A DNA stretch of 64,000 nt from Virgibacillus halotolerans (GCF_016908515.1 NZ_JAFBEA010000001.1:310001-374000), one strand, 5' to 3'; shown: positions 53,643 to 61,775, numbered from the stretch's first letter. A program made the numbers and translations. Notes: generated from the letters alone by a model not told the origin.

Positions 53643-54365
53643 ATGAAATGTATTATCAAACGCAATACATACGCAAAGGGGAGCTTTTCAAAATCCGAAT
53701 TTTGGACGGAAAGGAAGGACGGCAAATTTAATCCGTTATTGCCGATAGAAAACGGACACCGTACAAAGTTAACGATATCAGACGCAGGCTACCAGATAAT
53801 AAACGCAGCGGGTGAAGTTGTTTCCCGTGGACTAGAAACGGAAGTATTTGCGATAGTAAAACTGGCTAAAAGCCGACGCATAACGTTAGAACCGTTGCAG
53901 ATCGAAATTAATACAACTACCGAAACAATCGAAATGTCATTCGATGAATATAACGACCTTTATGGAGGTGCGGACTTGGGGCGGATTAATAAAAGAACGT
54001 TTAAAGCATACCAGATAAAAGGCGACGACTATACGGCCATTGGGGTATTGGAACATTCCGGCAAGGATACGAAATCCATTGCGTCGCTATACTTCGAAGA
54101 AAAACTAAACAACCGGGAAGCCTTCGAAACTCTCGGCGAATATGTAAACGAACAGATAGGCAGCAATGACTACGGAATTGTAATGTTAACAGATTTTCGA
54201 ATGAATAAATGGAACTATGAAAAATACGAGGGTGTGATCCGATTCCATTTAAGCAAATACACGTCAAAAATGGAAGGAGTGTGGCAGTTAGCGGAACAAG
54301 CCGAGGAAAGGCGATCAAGTATTACAGAAGTTTTCGACGAGGGCGAGGCGGAATACATTGCGTAG
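53643..54365 (+). CDS. Hypothetical protein of the element (240 aa)
   Basis: A soluble protein of 240 residues with mixed charge, no membrane segment and no motif I can name. The N-terminal part (MKCIIKRNTYAKGSFSKSEF) is basic. An ideal ribosome site (AGGAGGAGATTAT) precedes the ATG. Position in the middle of the operon between the ATPase and the small genes gives no clear hint of its role. Confidence 0.75.
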   Translation: MKCIIKRNTYAKGSFSKSEFWTERKDGKFNPLLPIENGHRTKLTISDAGYQIINAAGEVVSRGLETEVFAIVKLAKSRRITLEPLQIEINTTTETIEMSFDEYNDLYGGADLGRINKRTFKAYQIKGDDYTAIGVLEHSGKDTKSIASLYFEEKLNNREAFETLGEYVNEQIGSNDYGIVMLTDFRMNKWNYEKYEGVIRFHLSKYTSKMEGVWQLAEQAEERRSSITEVFDEGEAEYIA

Positions 54366-54397
54366 TATGACAACAACAAAAAAAGGAGCGTTTTAAT

Positions 54398-54550
54398 ATG
54401 AACGAAGAAGAAGAAGAAGAAGAAAAGTTATTCACCGTTGCAGATGTGAATGAGATCGTTGAACGGCGTATGGCTAGGGCAAATAACAAAATATATAAAT
54501 TAGAGGAAGAAGTTATTCAATTAAAATCAAAATTAAAAGGGGATAGATAG
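54398..54550 (+). CDS. Small acidic coiled-coil protein (50 aa)
   Basis: A 50-residue protein that starts with a run of seven Glu encoded by seven GAA codons, then VADVNEIVERRMARANNKIYKLEEE, a helix pattern seen at the start of phage scaffold-type proteins. AAAAGGAGCG precedes the ATG and the stop lies 1 base before the next start. The likeness to scaffold proteins is weak. Confidence 0.65.
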   Translation: MNEEEEEEEKLFTVADVNEIVERRMARANNKIYKLEEEVIQLKSKLKGDR

Positions 54551-54551
54551 T

Positions 54552-55220
54552 ATGTCTAAAACAATTCATGGTAATTATACAGATTTTCCATCGTTACATG
54601 CAATTTCTAAAAAGGCGGAAGCGAAAAGAAGTGATTATGTAAGCAAAAAAGAAGGATTAAAAAATACCGATCGTTATAACGATAACGAAACCGAGCGCGA
54701 ATATCAGTTGGAGGAATTAGAAAAAGATTACGACGCCAATATGGACGCCATGCAGGAGGAATATGACGTCGAAATCGCAGCGATTGAGCGCGACCTGGCA
54801 GAGCGAGCATTTTCTACAGACGCAGGCACTCCGGAAGAACAGGCGGCGGCAGAGAAATTAATCGGGAACATCGGCGCACAACTTGCAACGGCGCCGGTAT
54901 CATCCGACGTGTTTGACCTATTAGCGGACAAATCGAAGGTATTTAATGATGCGGAACGGTTAGCAATGGCCCAACAGATCGACGCGTTAACCGAGCAAGC
55001 ATTATCGCGGGCGATTAGCCAACAGTCGAAAGACGATATAAATCGAAATGCGGACGCGATCCGGCAGGAATGTTCAAAGGTGAAGGGATTCCAGGATGTC
55101 GCAGAGCAACGATCACGGATAAAGGAAATCAAGTCGAAAACTGGCCCGGTAGGCATACAAAGAATGTTCGACTATGTCGCGGATCGAGCACAAAACGGAT
55201 ACGCCGCCAAACTAAAGTAA
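54552..55220 (+). CDS. Coiled-coil protein of the element (222 aa)
   Basis: A highly charged helical protein: a coiled coil (about 40-90, with EREYQLEELEKDYDANMDAMQEEYDVE-like heptads, written here in parts) followed by an Ala-rich helical domain (about 95-175). No catalytic motif is seen. AAAAGGGGATAGATAGT before the ATG is the ribosome site. It could be structural or a chaperone for the tape-measure protein encoded downstream; this is inference. Confidence 0.72.
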   Translation: MSKTIHGNYTDFPSLHAISKKAEAKRSDYVSKKEGLKNTDRYNDNETEREYQLEELEKDYDANMDAMQEEYDVEIAAIERDLAERAFSTDAGTPEEQAAAEKLIGNIGAQLATAPVSSDVFDLLADKSKVFNDAERLAMAQQIDALTEQALSRAISQQSKDDINRNADAIRQECSKVKGFQDVAEQRSRIKEIKSKTGPVGIQRMFDYVADRAQNGYAAKLK

Positions 55221-55240
55221 ATTCGAAAGGTGGAATATAA

Positions 55241-55576
55241 ATGACAGACGAAACCCCGGAAACAACGGAGGGAACGCGGGATAACTTTCAAAAGTATCGA
55301 GATGCGTTTCTACGTGAACAGATGGCAATGAAGGGCGTCAAACCGGACGAAATGGACAGCGCCCTTACATTCGTTAATGATCGACTAGCGGATGATGAGA
55401 GCAACCTCGAAGGCGTAATGTTCGATTTAAGGGTACAGATGCGTCTGGGTGGTCGTAGGAAATACGCCGACCCTAGTATGGGAAATGGCAGCAAGGTTAA
55501 ACCTCCGAGGAAAGATGGATATGACGTCGGTCGGAAACTGTTCGACAAAATAAGAAATAAGCCAAAGATTAGATAA
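55241..55576 (+). CDS. Hypothetical protein of the element (111 aa)
   Basis: A soluble 111-residue protein with an acidic N-terminal half (DETPETTEGTRDNFQKYRDAFLREQM) and a basic C-terminal part (GGRRKYADP ... KIRNKPKIR). AAAGGTGG precedes the ATG. It lies 20 bases after the coiled-coil gene. The split charge, helical character and place upstream of a tape-measure gene recall tail assembly chaperones, but no motif proves this. Confidence 0.68.
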   Translation: MTDETPETTEGTRDNFQKYRDAFLREQMAMKGVKPDEMDSALTFVNDRLADDESNLEGVMFDLRVQMRLGGRRKYADPSMGNGSKVKPPRKDGYDVGRKLFDKIRNKPKIR

Positions 55577-55711
55577 AGCGAATATTTCCCGCTAGAACGA
55601 CTATTGTCGGAGGGAAAAGCGTTATCGGATGGCGTACCATGTTCGTTCATCGCGCGGGGTAGTGCGCTGACTGCCCCGTATTTACTAATAATCGAAAAGG
55701 GGATAAACAAA

Positions 55712-55999
55712 ATGGCAGAATTAAATGTAAAATATACGAAATATGAGCGATACACACCTTTTATGATGTATGAAATTGAATTGAACGGAAACACATACGA
55801 TAAAGGTCATAAGCAGCCGTCTAACTTACTAGAAGGCGTCGAAGAAGGATTGAATCGACTGCTAAGTAGTTTGGAACGGGAGAATAAAGAAAGCGAAGAG
55901 GTTACAGTATCTGGCGTAACATTAAACGAAGGAACACAGCAGTATTTATCAGATAAATATACGAATAATGTAGAAATCGGAAATATTCTATTTAAGTAG
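55712..55999 (+). CDS. Hypothetical protein of the element (95 aa)
   Basis: A 95-residue soluble protein starting MAELNVKYTKYERYTPFMMYE. AAAAGGGGATAAACAAA gives the ribosome site and selects the ATG at 55712 in a frame open from 55604. There is no recognised motif. It is followed after 16 bases by a short TTG-started gene. Confidence 0.66.
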   Translation: MAELNVKYTKYERYTPFMMYEIELNGNTYDKGHKQPSNLLEGVEEGLNRLLSSLERENKESEEVTVSGVTLNEGTQQYLSDKYTNNVEIGNILFK

Positions 56000-56015
56000 A
56001 CGAGGGGTCGATATA

Positions 56016-56174
56016 TTGGCGAATGAATATGTAATAGTCCTATACGATACGAAAGAATTTACGGAATTTGTGGAATACGTAAAGCAAACAGGCGGGAACG
56101 TTATAAACTCGAATATTACAGAATATGGCAGAGGGATTCGAGTTACATACCGCCTTCCTACCAGAATGAAGTAA
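56016..56174 (+). CDS. Small hypothetical protein (52 aa), TTG start
   Basis: A 52-residue frame that begins with TTG after GAGGGG at 8 bases (ANEYVIVLYDTKEFTEFVEYV ... in parts). The stop is followed by a terminator-like hairpin. Start type, spacing to the previous gene and the ribosome site support it. Confidence 0.5.
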   Translation: MANEYVIVLYDTKEFTEFVEYVKQTGGNVINSNITEYGRGIRVTYRLPTRMK

Positions 56175-56194
56175 CAACGAATAGATACGAAATG

Positions 56195-56219
56195 AGGCAT
56201 CCTTTGGGTGTCTTTTTTT
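56195..56219 (+). terminator. Weak terminator inside the element operon
   Basis: An 8-bp stem (56195-56202 with 56206-56213, two G-U pairs), a 3-base loop and seven T. It would lower expression of the tape-measure pair downstream relative to the genes before it. Confidence 0.55.
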
Positions 56220-56246
56220 ATTACAAAAAACGAGGAGGAATGCAAA

Positions 56247-56573
56247 GTGACAAAGACTTATAGGCACGATGGGGCGGACATTATTCATATATTAGTTAAA
56301 TACGTAGAACAGTCCTCAAGTAGGTTAAGGGATAAACCTGGCGTAGATTCTTTCAAATACGCAGCGAAACAAGTCGCAAAAGGTGCGGAAAAACTTCGCA
56401 GATTAAAACTTAGTCCAGAAGATAGGCGACATATCTCACTGCTTTATGCGGCATTTTCAGCCTTGAGGCAATCTATGGAAGCAGCAGCGCGAGGCGATGT
56501 AGCGATGTATTCCGAAAAGATGAGACAAGCTAATAGTCTTATGGGCGATTATAACAGAAGGTGCTCCGGATGA
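56247..56573 (+). CDS. Helical protein coupled to the tape-measure gene (108 aa)
   Basis: A 108-residue basic, helical protein (about 85% predicted helix by eye). The start is a GTG at 56247 after CGAGGAGGAATG. Its stop overlaps the ATG of the tape-measure gene (ATGA), so both are made in a fixed ratio. In tailed phages the genes just before the tape measure encode the tail assembly chaperones that bind it; this protein is in that position, but without sequence evidence. Confidence 0.72.
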   Translation: MTKTYRHDGADIIHILVKYVEQSSSRLRDKPGVDSFKYAAKQVAKGAEKLRRLKLSPEDRRHISLLYAAFSALRQSMEAAARGDVAMYSEKMRQANSLMGDYNRRCSG

Positions 56574-59500
56574 TAGGGGACGTAATAGTACGTGTTGGGG
56601 CAGATATATCAAGCTACCAAAGGAATCTGACCAGGGCGCAAAATAGAATGATGGCATTCGGAAAAACTTTGACGTCTATCGGTACGGCTGGCGCCTCAGT
56701 ATTTGCGACGCTCGGGGTTGCGACCACTGCCGGTATCGGAATGCTCGTAAATGAGGCAAGGAAATTTGAAGACGCCTTTACCGGAGTGCGAAAAACGACA
56801 GATGCAACGGAAGCAGAGTTTACGGCGCTATCAAGAGGCATACGTGATATGTCGCTAGAGTTGCCGGCATCGGCGGTTGAGATCGCCAATGTCGCAGAGG
56901 TTGCCGGGCAGTTGGGCGTAAAGAAAGACGATATCCTGGATTTTACGCGAGTTATGATCGATCTGGGCGTTGCGACGAATATGTCGTCTACAGATGCGGC
57001 AACGGCATTAGCGCGGTTTATGAACATCGTCGGAACTAGCCCGAACGACGTAGAACGGCTGGGGAGTACCGTTGTTCATCTCGGAAACAACTTGGCCACT
57101 ACGGAAAGTGAGATCGTAAACATGGGGCTACGACTAGCCGGTGCGGGCAGGCAAGTCGGAATGTCAGAGGATCAGATACTTTCGTTTGCGGGCGCACTTT
57201 CGGCCGTTGGAATTAAAGCCGAGATGGGCGGCTCCGCGTTCTCCCGAGTAATGCTTAACATGAACACTGCCGTAAAAGGTGGCGGGGAGCATCTCGAAGG
57301 GTTCGCCAAAGTAGCCGGTATGTCCGCAAGTGATTTCGCACATGCTTTCGAGACTGACGCAGCATCGGCGATTATGGCGTTTATCATAGGATTGGGCGGC
57401 ATATCCGATTCCGGGGGCGACGTCGCAGCAGTACTTGGCGATTTAGAACTCGGAGAAATCCGTGTTAGAGATACGTTGATGCGTGCGGCAGGTGCGTCCG
57501 ATGTATTCACGGAAGCGCTAGAACTCGGAAGTGTGGCGTGGAGGGAAAACGTAGCGCTGTCCGAAGAGGCGGAAGAGCGTTATAGGACGTTTACTTCCAA
57601 GCTGAAAGTATTAGGAAACAAGCTACTATATATCGCGCAAGTACTCGGCGTTCCGTTTATGGACGCAATGAGTAAGGCAATTGACGCAGTGACTCCGTTC
57701 GTCGACAAGTTAGTCGAAATGGCGCAAACTCTTGAAGAAAATGGCGGTAAGGTTAACAAGTGGATCGTAATAATCGGTTTCGCTATTCCGGTATTATCCT
57801 TCTTAACCGCAGGGTTACTCGCACTATTGGCAGTAGCAGGAGTCGTAACGACCGGAATAGCAATGTTAGCAGGTGCGCTAGGGATTTCTATGACCGCAGC
57901 AATCGGGTTAGTAGCTGAGATAATGTCAATAGTCGTAGCAATAGGCGCAGCAATTGTGGCCGTAGGTGCGTTCGCTGTTTACTTAGTTACGCATTGGGAC
58001 GAGGTAGCGCAAAGCACTCGTACGTTGGTGAGTAACGTAATCGGATACCTAAGCGAGTTACCTGGAAAAGTAGCGGAGATTGCTACAAATGTCGCGGAGT
58101 CTCTTTATAATATGATGCCGGATTGGGTACAGGAATACATACAAGAAGGTGCCCGTCTAATTACCGAAAAGTTTCAGTGGCTGACGACCACTATACAAGA
58201 AATATTGAACGGTGATTTCGAAAAAATAGGCGAGATATTCGCTATGCTTGCACCAACAATTGTCGGGATTATAGTCGGAGGTCTGCCAGGAATTATCATC
58301 GCAGCTTCCCAATATTTACCCGCGATTGCTGGCGCGATACTAGAAAATATAGACTTGATCGTAGAAACTGTCGAAATGGTAGTTACCACGTTCCTTAACG
58401 GAATAACCGAGTATCTTCCGAAAATCCTGGAGGCTGGCGTTCAGATAATCCAAAAAATCCTCGAGGGAATTGTCGTCGCGCTTCCTATAATTATCGAGGC
58501 AGCAATGACGATACTTACGACAGTCGTGGAGACATTGGCGGAAAATCTACCGCTAGTAATTGACGCCGGAATGGAAATTTTAAACGCAGTTCAAAAGGGA
58601 ATTTTAGCGGTTCTGCCTATTATCGTCGAGGTTGCTACCCAAATAATAGACTCACTTGTTCTTGTAATAACGAAATTATTGCCAGTTGTGTTAGAGACCG
58701 GAGTAGAAATTCTGCTTATGCTGATCGACGGAATTACAAGCATTCTTCCGGAATTAATTAGTACGGCAGTCAGTTTGGTTGAAATGATAGTCTCGACAAT
58801 CATCGACCTCCTTCCAATTTTGATAGAGACTGGAATTGACATTTTACTCGCGTTAATAGACGGAATCGTAGCCACTTTGCCTTCGCTGATTAATGCAGCG
58901 ATTGACCTAGTTCTAGCGGTTGCTGGCGCAATTCTGGACAATCTGCCGATGATTTTAGAGGCGGGGGTTCAGCTACTACTGACGCTGATTTCTGGAATAC
59001 TCAAAATAGTTCCGCAGCTACTGGCGGCAGTATTCACGATCGTAATTCAGGTAGCAGCCGCAATCATTCGCGCTTTACCTCAAATATTGCAGGCCGGAGT
59101 CGAACTTGTTTGGGCGCTAATCAAAGGGATCGGCCAAACAGCGGGCGAACTACTTTCCGCAGGTTACGATTTATTGACCGATTTAGTCGTGAAATTTGCC
59201 GAGTTTGTTCCGAAAATGCTCGATAAAGGTGTCGAATTGATAGGGGCGCTGATTGACGGAATTATCGGTATGGTCGGCGAAGCAGGATCAGCAGTTGCGA
59301 AAGTCGGAGAGGGACTTATTTCGAGTATTGGCGGATTCGTCGGTGATATGTTCAGTAAAGGTAAAGACCTTGTCGGCGGGTTGAAGGACGGGATTAACAG
59401 CGCGAAAGATTCGGTGGTAGAAACCGCGACAAAAGTCGGAAGTAGTGTTGCCGGTGCGTTTAAGAAATTCTTCAAGATCAAATCGCCTTCCCGCCTAATG

Positions 59501-59860
59501 CGGAATGACGTCGGTAGAATGATTGGCCGCGGATTGACCGAAGGAATGTCCGGAGAAATATCGACTATCCAGAAAATGGCGAAAGCAGTGTCGTTAGCAG
59601 CTACGCCCGATCAGCCGAAGTTAGCCGGATTCGAAGTCGGTGATATGCGCGGTTATGCCGGAAAGGTTTCAGCGCAACTTCGAGCAGAAACGAGCGGATT
59701 TAATATCGAACGGGATGATGAAGCAAGCCTTCTCGGAGAAATCCGCGATGAACTACGGAATCAAAAAGAGACGATCGTTCGCATTGAAGGTGACAACGAG
59801 GCAATTCGCGCATACGTAAATGAGCGAAATGCCTTAGATGTCTTCATGAGTAAATTCTAA
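56570..59860 (+). CDS. Phage tail tape-measure protein (TP901 type)
   Basis: A 1,096-residue protein. The N-terminal part (about 1-330) is typical of the TP901 tape-measure core family (FEDAFTGVRKTTDATEAEF, MNIVGTSPNDVERLGS, GGSAFSRVMLNMNTAV). A hydrophobic block follows (about 395-490), then at least 13 units of 22 residues (616-901), and a C-terminal tail with the SPSRLM motif (KIKSPSRLMRNDVGRMI). By the usual 0.15 nm per residue it would fit a tail of roughly 160 nm. No other tail gene is present. The start at 56570 overlaps the previous stop and has GAAGGTG 6 bases upstream. Confidence 0.93.
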   Translation: MIGDVIVRVGADISSYQRNLTRAQNRMMAFGKTLTSIGTAGASVFATLGVATTAGIGMLVNEARKFEDAFTGVRKTTDATEAEFTALSRGIRDMSLELPASAVEIANVAEVAGQLGVKKDDILDFTRVMIDLGVATNMSSTDAATALARFMNIVGTSPNDVERLGSTVVHLGNNLATTESEIVNMGLRLAGAGRQVGMSEDQILSFAGALSAVGIKAEMGGSAFSRVMLNMNTAVKGGGEHLEGFAKVAGMSASDFAHAFETDAASAIMAFIIGLGGISDSGGDVAAVLGDLELGEIRVRDTLMRAAGASDVFTEALELGSVAWRENVALSEEAEERYRTFTSKLKVLGNKLLYIAQVLGVPFMDAMSKAIDAVTPFVDKLVEMAQTLEENGGKVNKWIVIIGFAIPVLSFLTAGLLALLAVAGVVTTGIAMLAGALGISMTAAIGLVAEIMSIVVAIGAAIVAVGAFAVYLVTHWDEVAQSTRTLVSNVIGYLSELPGKVAEIATNVAESLYNMMPDWVQEYIQEGARLITEKFQWLTTTIQEILNGDFEKIGEIFAMLAPTIVGIIVGGLPGIIIAASQYLPAIAGAILENIDLIVETVEMVVTTFLNGITEYLPKILEAGVQIIQKILEGIVVALPIIIEAAMTILTTVVETLAENLPLVIDAGMEILNAVQKGILAVLPIIVEVATQIIDSLVLVITKLLPVVLETGVEILLMLIDGITSILPELISTAVSLVEMIVSTIIDLLPILIETGIDILLALIDGIVATLPSLINAAIDLVLAVAGAILDNLPMILEAGVQLLLTLISGILKIVPQLLAAVFTIVIQVAAAIIRALPQILQAGVELVWALIKGIGQTAGELLSAGYDLLTDLVVKFAEFVPKMLDKGVELIGALIDGIIGMVGEAGSAVAKVGEGLISSIGGFVGDMFSKGKDLVGGLKDGINSAKDSVVETATKVGSSVAGAFKKFFKIKSPSRLMRNDVGRMIGRGLTEGMSGEISTIQKMAKAVSLAATPDQPKLAGFEVGDMRGYAGKVSAQLRAETSGFNIERDDEASLLGEIRDELRNQKETIVRIEGDNEAIRAYVNERNALDVFMSKF
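58415..59272 (+). repeat. 66-bp (22-residue) repeats in the tape-measure gene
   Basis: The protein here is built of 13 consecutive 22-residue units, eleven of which (58415-59140) start with LP or VP, with a pattern LPxxIExGxxILxxLIxGIxxx. Odd and even units are more alike than neighbours, giving a 44-residue super-period. DNA identity between units is low, so the repeat is old and kept by protein function. Confidence 0.85.
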
Positions 59861-59889
59861 GGGAGGTATTTCGATTAATGAACAACAAC

Positions 59890-59916
59890 AGCGTCCTTCG
59901 GGGCGCTTCTTTTTTT
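59890..59916 (+). terminator. Terminator of the element operon
   Basis: A 7-bp stem (59890-59896 with about 59901-59907, one G-U) and a long T run just after the tape-measure gene. Confidence 0.78.
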
Positions 59917-60086
59917 ATGCAAAAAATCAACGATATTATAAAAACCGCTTGCTATTACGGAATTAATGCCGTACAATGAAGCCAACAAACTTACCTCGGT
60001 ACTCCGATAAAGTACCTTGTAGGCTATCCGACAAACATACGCCAAACTACCGTCACACCTACCGAATTACTTCTACGTCGTCTATA
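59917..60086 (+). other. Right end of the element with terminal repeats
   Basis: Non-coding. It holds the 11-bp TACTCCGATAA at 60000-60010, whose inverse is at 46007-46017 near the other end, and the right copy of the imperfect direct repeat (60021-60064; AGGCTATC ... AAACTA ... ACACCTAC) found at 45928-45971. Both are candidates for integrase or excision-factor binding. Confidence 0.5.
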
Positions 60087-60146
60087 AACAGTGAGTTCAT
60101 TGCAATGGTCGCTGACCGATTGCGATTGGAACATCGGGCAAGTTGA
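60087..60146 (+). repeat. attR core: second copy of the spo0A 3' end
   Basis: Sixty bases identical to the end of spo0A, in the same direction, with the stop codon at 60144-60146. The chromosome downstream of it is the original sequence behind spo0A, including its hairpin. Confidence 0.95.
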
Positions 60147-60157
60147 AAAAATTAAAA

Positions 60158-60205
60158 GGCATAAAAATATTACTGTAGTTAATTGTACAGTAATATTTTT
60201 ATGCC
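60158..60205 (+). terminator. Displaced hairpin/terminator of spo0A
   Basis: A perfect 20-bp stem (60158-60177 with 60186-60205), loop 8 bases, lies 11 bases after the second copy of the spo0A end. The T run is inside the 3' arm (TATTTTT), so termination may occur within it. It was the natural end of the spo0A transcript before insertion. Confidence 0.72.
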
Positions 60206-60296
60206 ATGATTGCAAATAATAAAGTATAAAACTTATTTCACAAGCGCAGAATTATGGAGTTTAAGCATTAAGGGCTTGGCGATAAGCCTAGTTTGC

Positions 60297-61655
60297 TTAT
60301 TTATCTCCAAAATAAGCAGTATACAGAGATTGAATTGCCCGATCTAAATCGTCGGCAGAAATACCAAACATCATCGAAACTTCTGATGATCCCTGATTAA
60401 TCATTTCGATATTTACATCTGCATCTCTAATTGCAGTTGTAGCTTTTTGTGCAACGCCAATGGTTCGTACTAGTCCTTCACCGACGACCATGATCATTGC
60501 TAAATTACGATGCATTGTCACGGTGTCAACGGCCAGTTCTTCCTTAATTCTTCGTAAAATGATGGCTTCTTTCTCAAAGGGTAATTTTTTTTCCCGGATG
60601 ATTACAGACATATCATCAATTCCTGAAGGTGCATGTTCAAAGGAAATTCCCTCATCTTCAAGGATTTGCAATAATTTACGGCCGAAGCCAATTTCTCTGT
60701 TCATCAAGTATTTACTGACATATAGACTACAAAATCCACTGTCACTGGCAATTCCAACGACACATTTTTCATCCGGCTCTTTGTCCGCTACAATCATTGT
60801 TCCAGGTGCTTCTGGATTATTCGTGTTTTTAATACAGACGGGAATTTCTTCCCTGAAAGCAGGGATGAGTGCTTCATCGTGAAATACAGAGAAGCCTGCA
60901 TAAGATAATTCGCGCATTTCCTTATAGGTTAAGGTAGTAATTTCTTTTGGATGATCAACAATCGTTGGATTAACGGTATAAACAGAATCAACATCAGTAA
61001 AGTTCTCATATAAATCAGCTTTTAGCCCTGCCGCAATAATGGAGCCTGTAATATCTGATCCTCCCCGGGAAAACGTAGCAAGCTGGCCTTCTTTTGTAAA
61101 TCCGAAAAAACCTGGAATGACTTGAATGCCATCCTTCGCTCTCAAATTATGTATTTTAGGAAAACTTTCCGGTAAAATTTGTGCGTTGCCAGGTTCGTCG
61201 CTAACAATTAAGCCCGCGTCTTGCGGATTTAAATAAGTTGCATTGATGTCTAATTGCTGTAAATAAGCACTGACAATTTTTGCAGAACTATCCTCGCCAA
61301 GTGCCTTGATGGCATCCATTTTTTGAACAGCGGGAATTTCCTTTGCTAATACGTCCCGAATCGATTGTTCAATATCCATTAAAATGGTATTAGGCAATTG
61401 TAACTCCAGAACAATTTCTTTAAAACGTTGGAGGATAGATTCCAGGTTATCCTCATATGTTACGTTACTTAAGTATGCATCTCCTAACGCAATTAGCATA
61501 TCAGTAATTTTCACATCTTGTTTGTTTCTTTTTCCAGGAGCAGATACAATAATAAATTTTCGTTGCGGATCATGCTTTATGATTCTGCCAACTTTTTCTA
61601 TTTGTGTCGCACTCGCTACAGAACTTCCACCAAATTTTGTTACTTTTACTGTCAT
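60297..61655 (-). CDS. Aspartate kinase
   Basis: Phosphorylates aspartate, the first step to lysine, threonine and methionine. The 452-residue monofunctional enzyme begins TVKVTKFGGSSVA, has FSRGGSDITGS, and two ACT domains at the C-terminus (about 300-450) that bind feedback amino acids. Length and sequence fit the class III type (YclM/ThrD of B. subtilis). CAGGAGG precedes the ATG at 61655; the longer frame to 61718 lacks a ribosome site. No lysine riboswitch is seen upstream. Confidence 0.93.
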   Translation of the reverse strand: MTVKVTKFGGSSVASATQIEKVGRIIKHDPQRKFIIVSAPGKRNKQDVKITDMLIALGDAYLSNVTYEDNLESILQRFKEIVLELQLPNTILMDIEQSIRDVLAKEIPAVQKMDAIKALGEDSSAKIVSAYLQQLDINATYLNPQDAGLIVSDEPGNAQILPESFPKIHNLRAKDGIQVIPGFFGFTKEGQLATFSRGGSDITGSIIAAGLKADLYENFTDVDSVYTVNPTIVDHPKEITTLTYKEMRELSYAGFSVFHDEALIPAFREEIPVCIKNTNNPEAPGTMIVADKEPDEKCVVGIASDSGFCSLYVSKYLMNREIGFGRKLLQILEDEGISFEHAPSGIDDMSVIIREKKLPFEKEAIILRRIKEELAVDTVTMHRNLAMIMVVGEGLVRTIGVAQKATTAIRDADVNIEMINQGSSEVSMMFGISADDLDRAIQSLYTAYFGDK

Positions 61656-61746
61656 TTTCCTTATCCTCCTGGTCATAAATTGAATGAGTTGCTGATAATA
61701 ATAACATAAATCAGCCAAAAAATGTTCTTAACATTCAATTTTAAAT

Positions 61747-61775
61747 AAAAAAGATGGTTTTTCACCATCTTTTTT
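61747..61775. terminator. Terminator of yqzF
   Basis: A perfect 12-bp stem (61747-61758 with 61764-61775), A and T runs on the sides. It overlaps the end of yqzF and separates it from the aspartate kinase on the same strand. Confidence 0.87.

Larger units (their letters stand above)
45843..60146 (+). mobile_element. 14.2-kb integrative element in the 3' end of spo0A
   Basis: A perfect 60-bp direct repeat (45843-45902 and 60087-60146) marks the two ends; one copy plus 14,184 bp is the unit, 14,244 bp. The inside has a tyrosine integrase at one end, a serine resolvase, HTH regulators, a P-loop ATPase, a lipoprotein, many small unknown genes and a phage tape-measure gene. Base and codon use differ visibly from the chromosome (higher G+C, many CG dinucleotides). 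No terminase, capsid, portal, lysis, relaxase or type IV secretion gene is seen, so it is neither a complete prophage nor a conjugative element. Excision would join the two repeats and restore spo0A with its own terminator. Confidence 0.93.

Noticed and set aside
54398-55576. Phage scaffold and head genes upstream of the tape measure
   Set aside because: Only a weak helix pattern in a 50-residue protein suggests this; no capsid or portal gene accompanies it.
55288-55794. 168-codon minus-strand ORF in the element
   Set aside because: Opposite to two plus-strand genes with good ribosome sites; no ribosome site of its own.
45903-60086. Complete prophage or conjugative element
   Set aside because: No terminase, portal, capsid, lysis, relaxase, coupling protein or type IV secretion gene is found. 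Only the tape measure is clearly phage-like.
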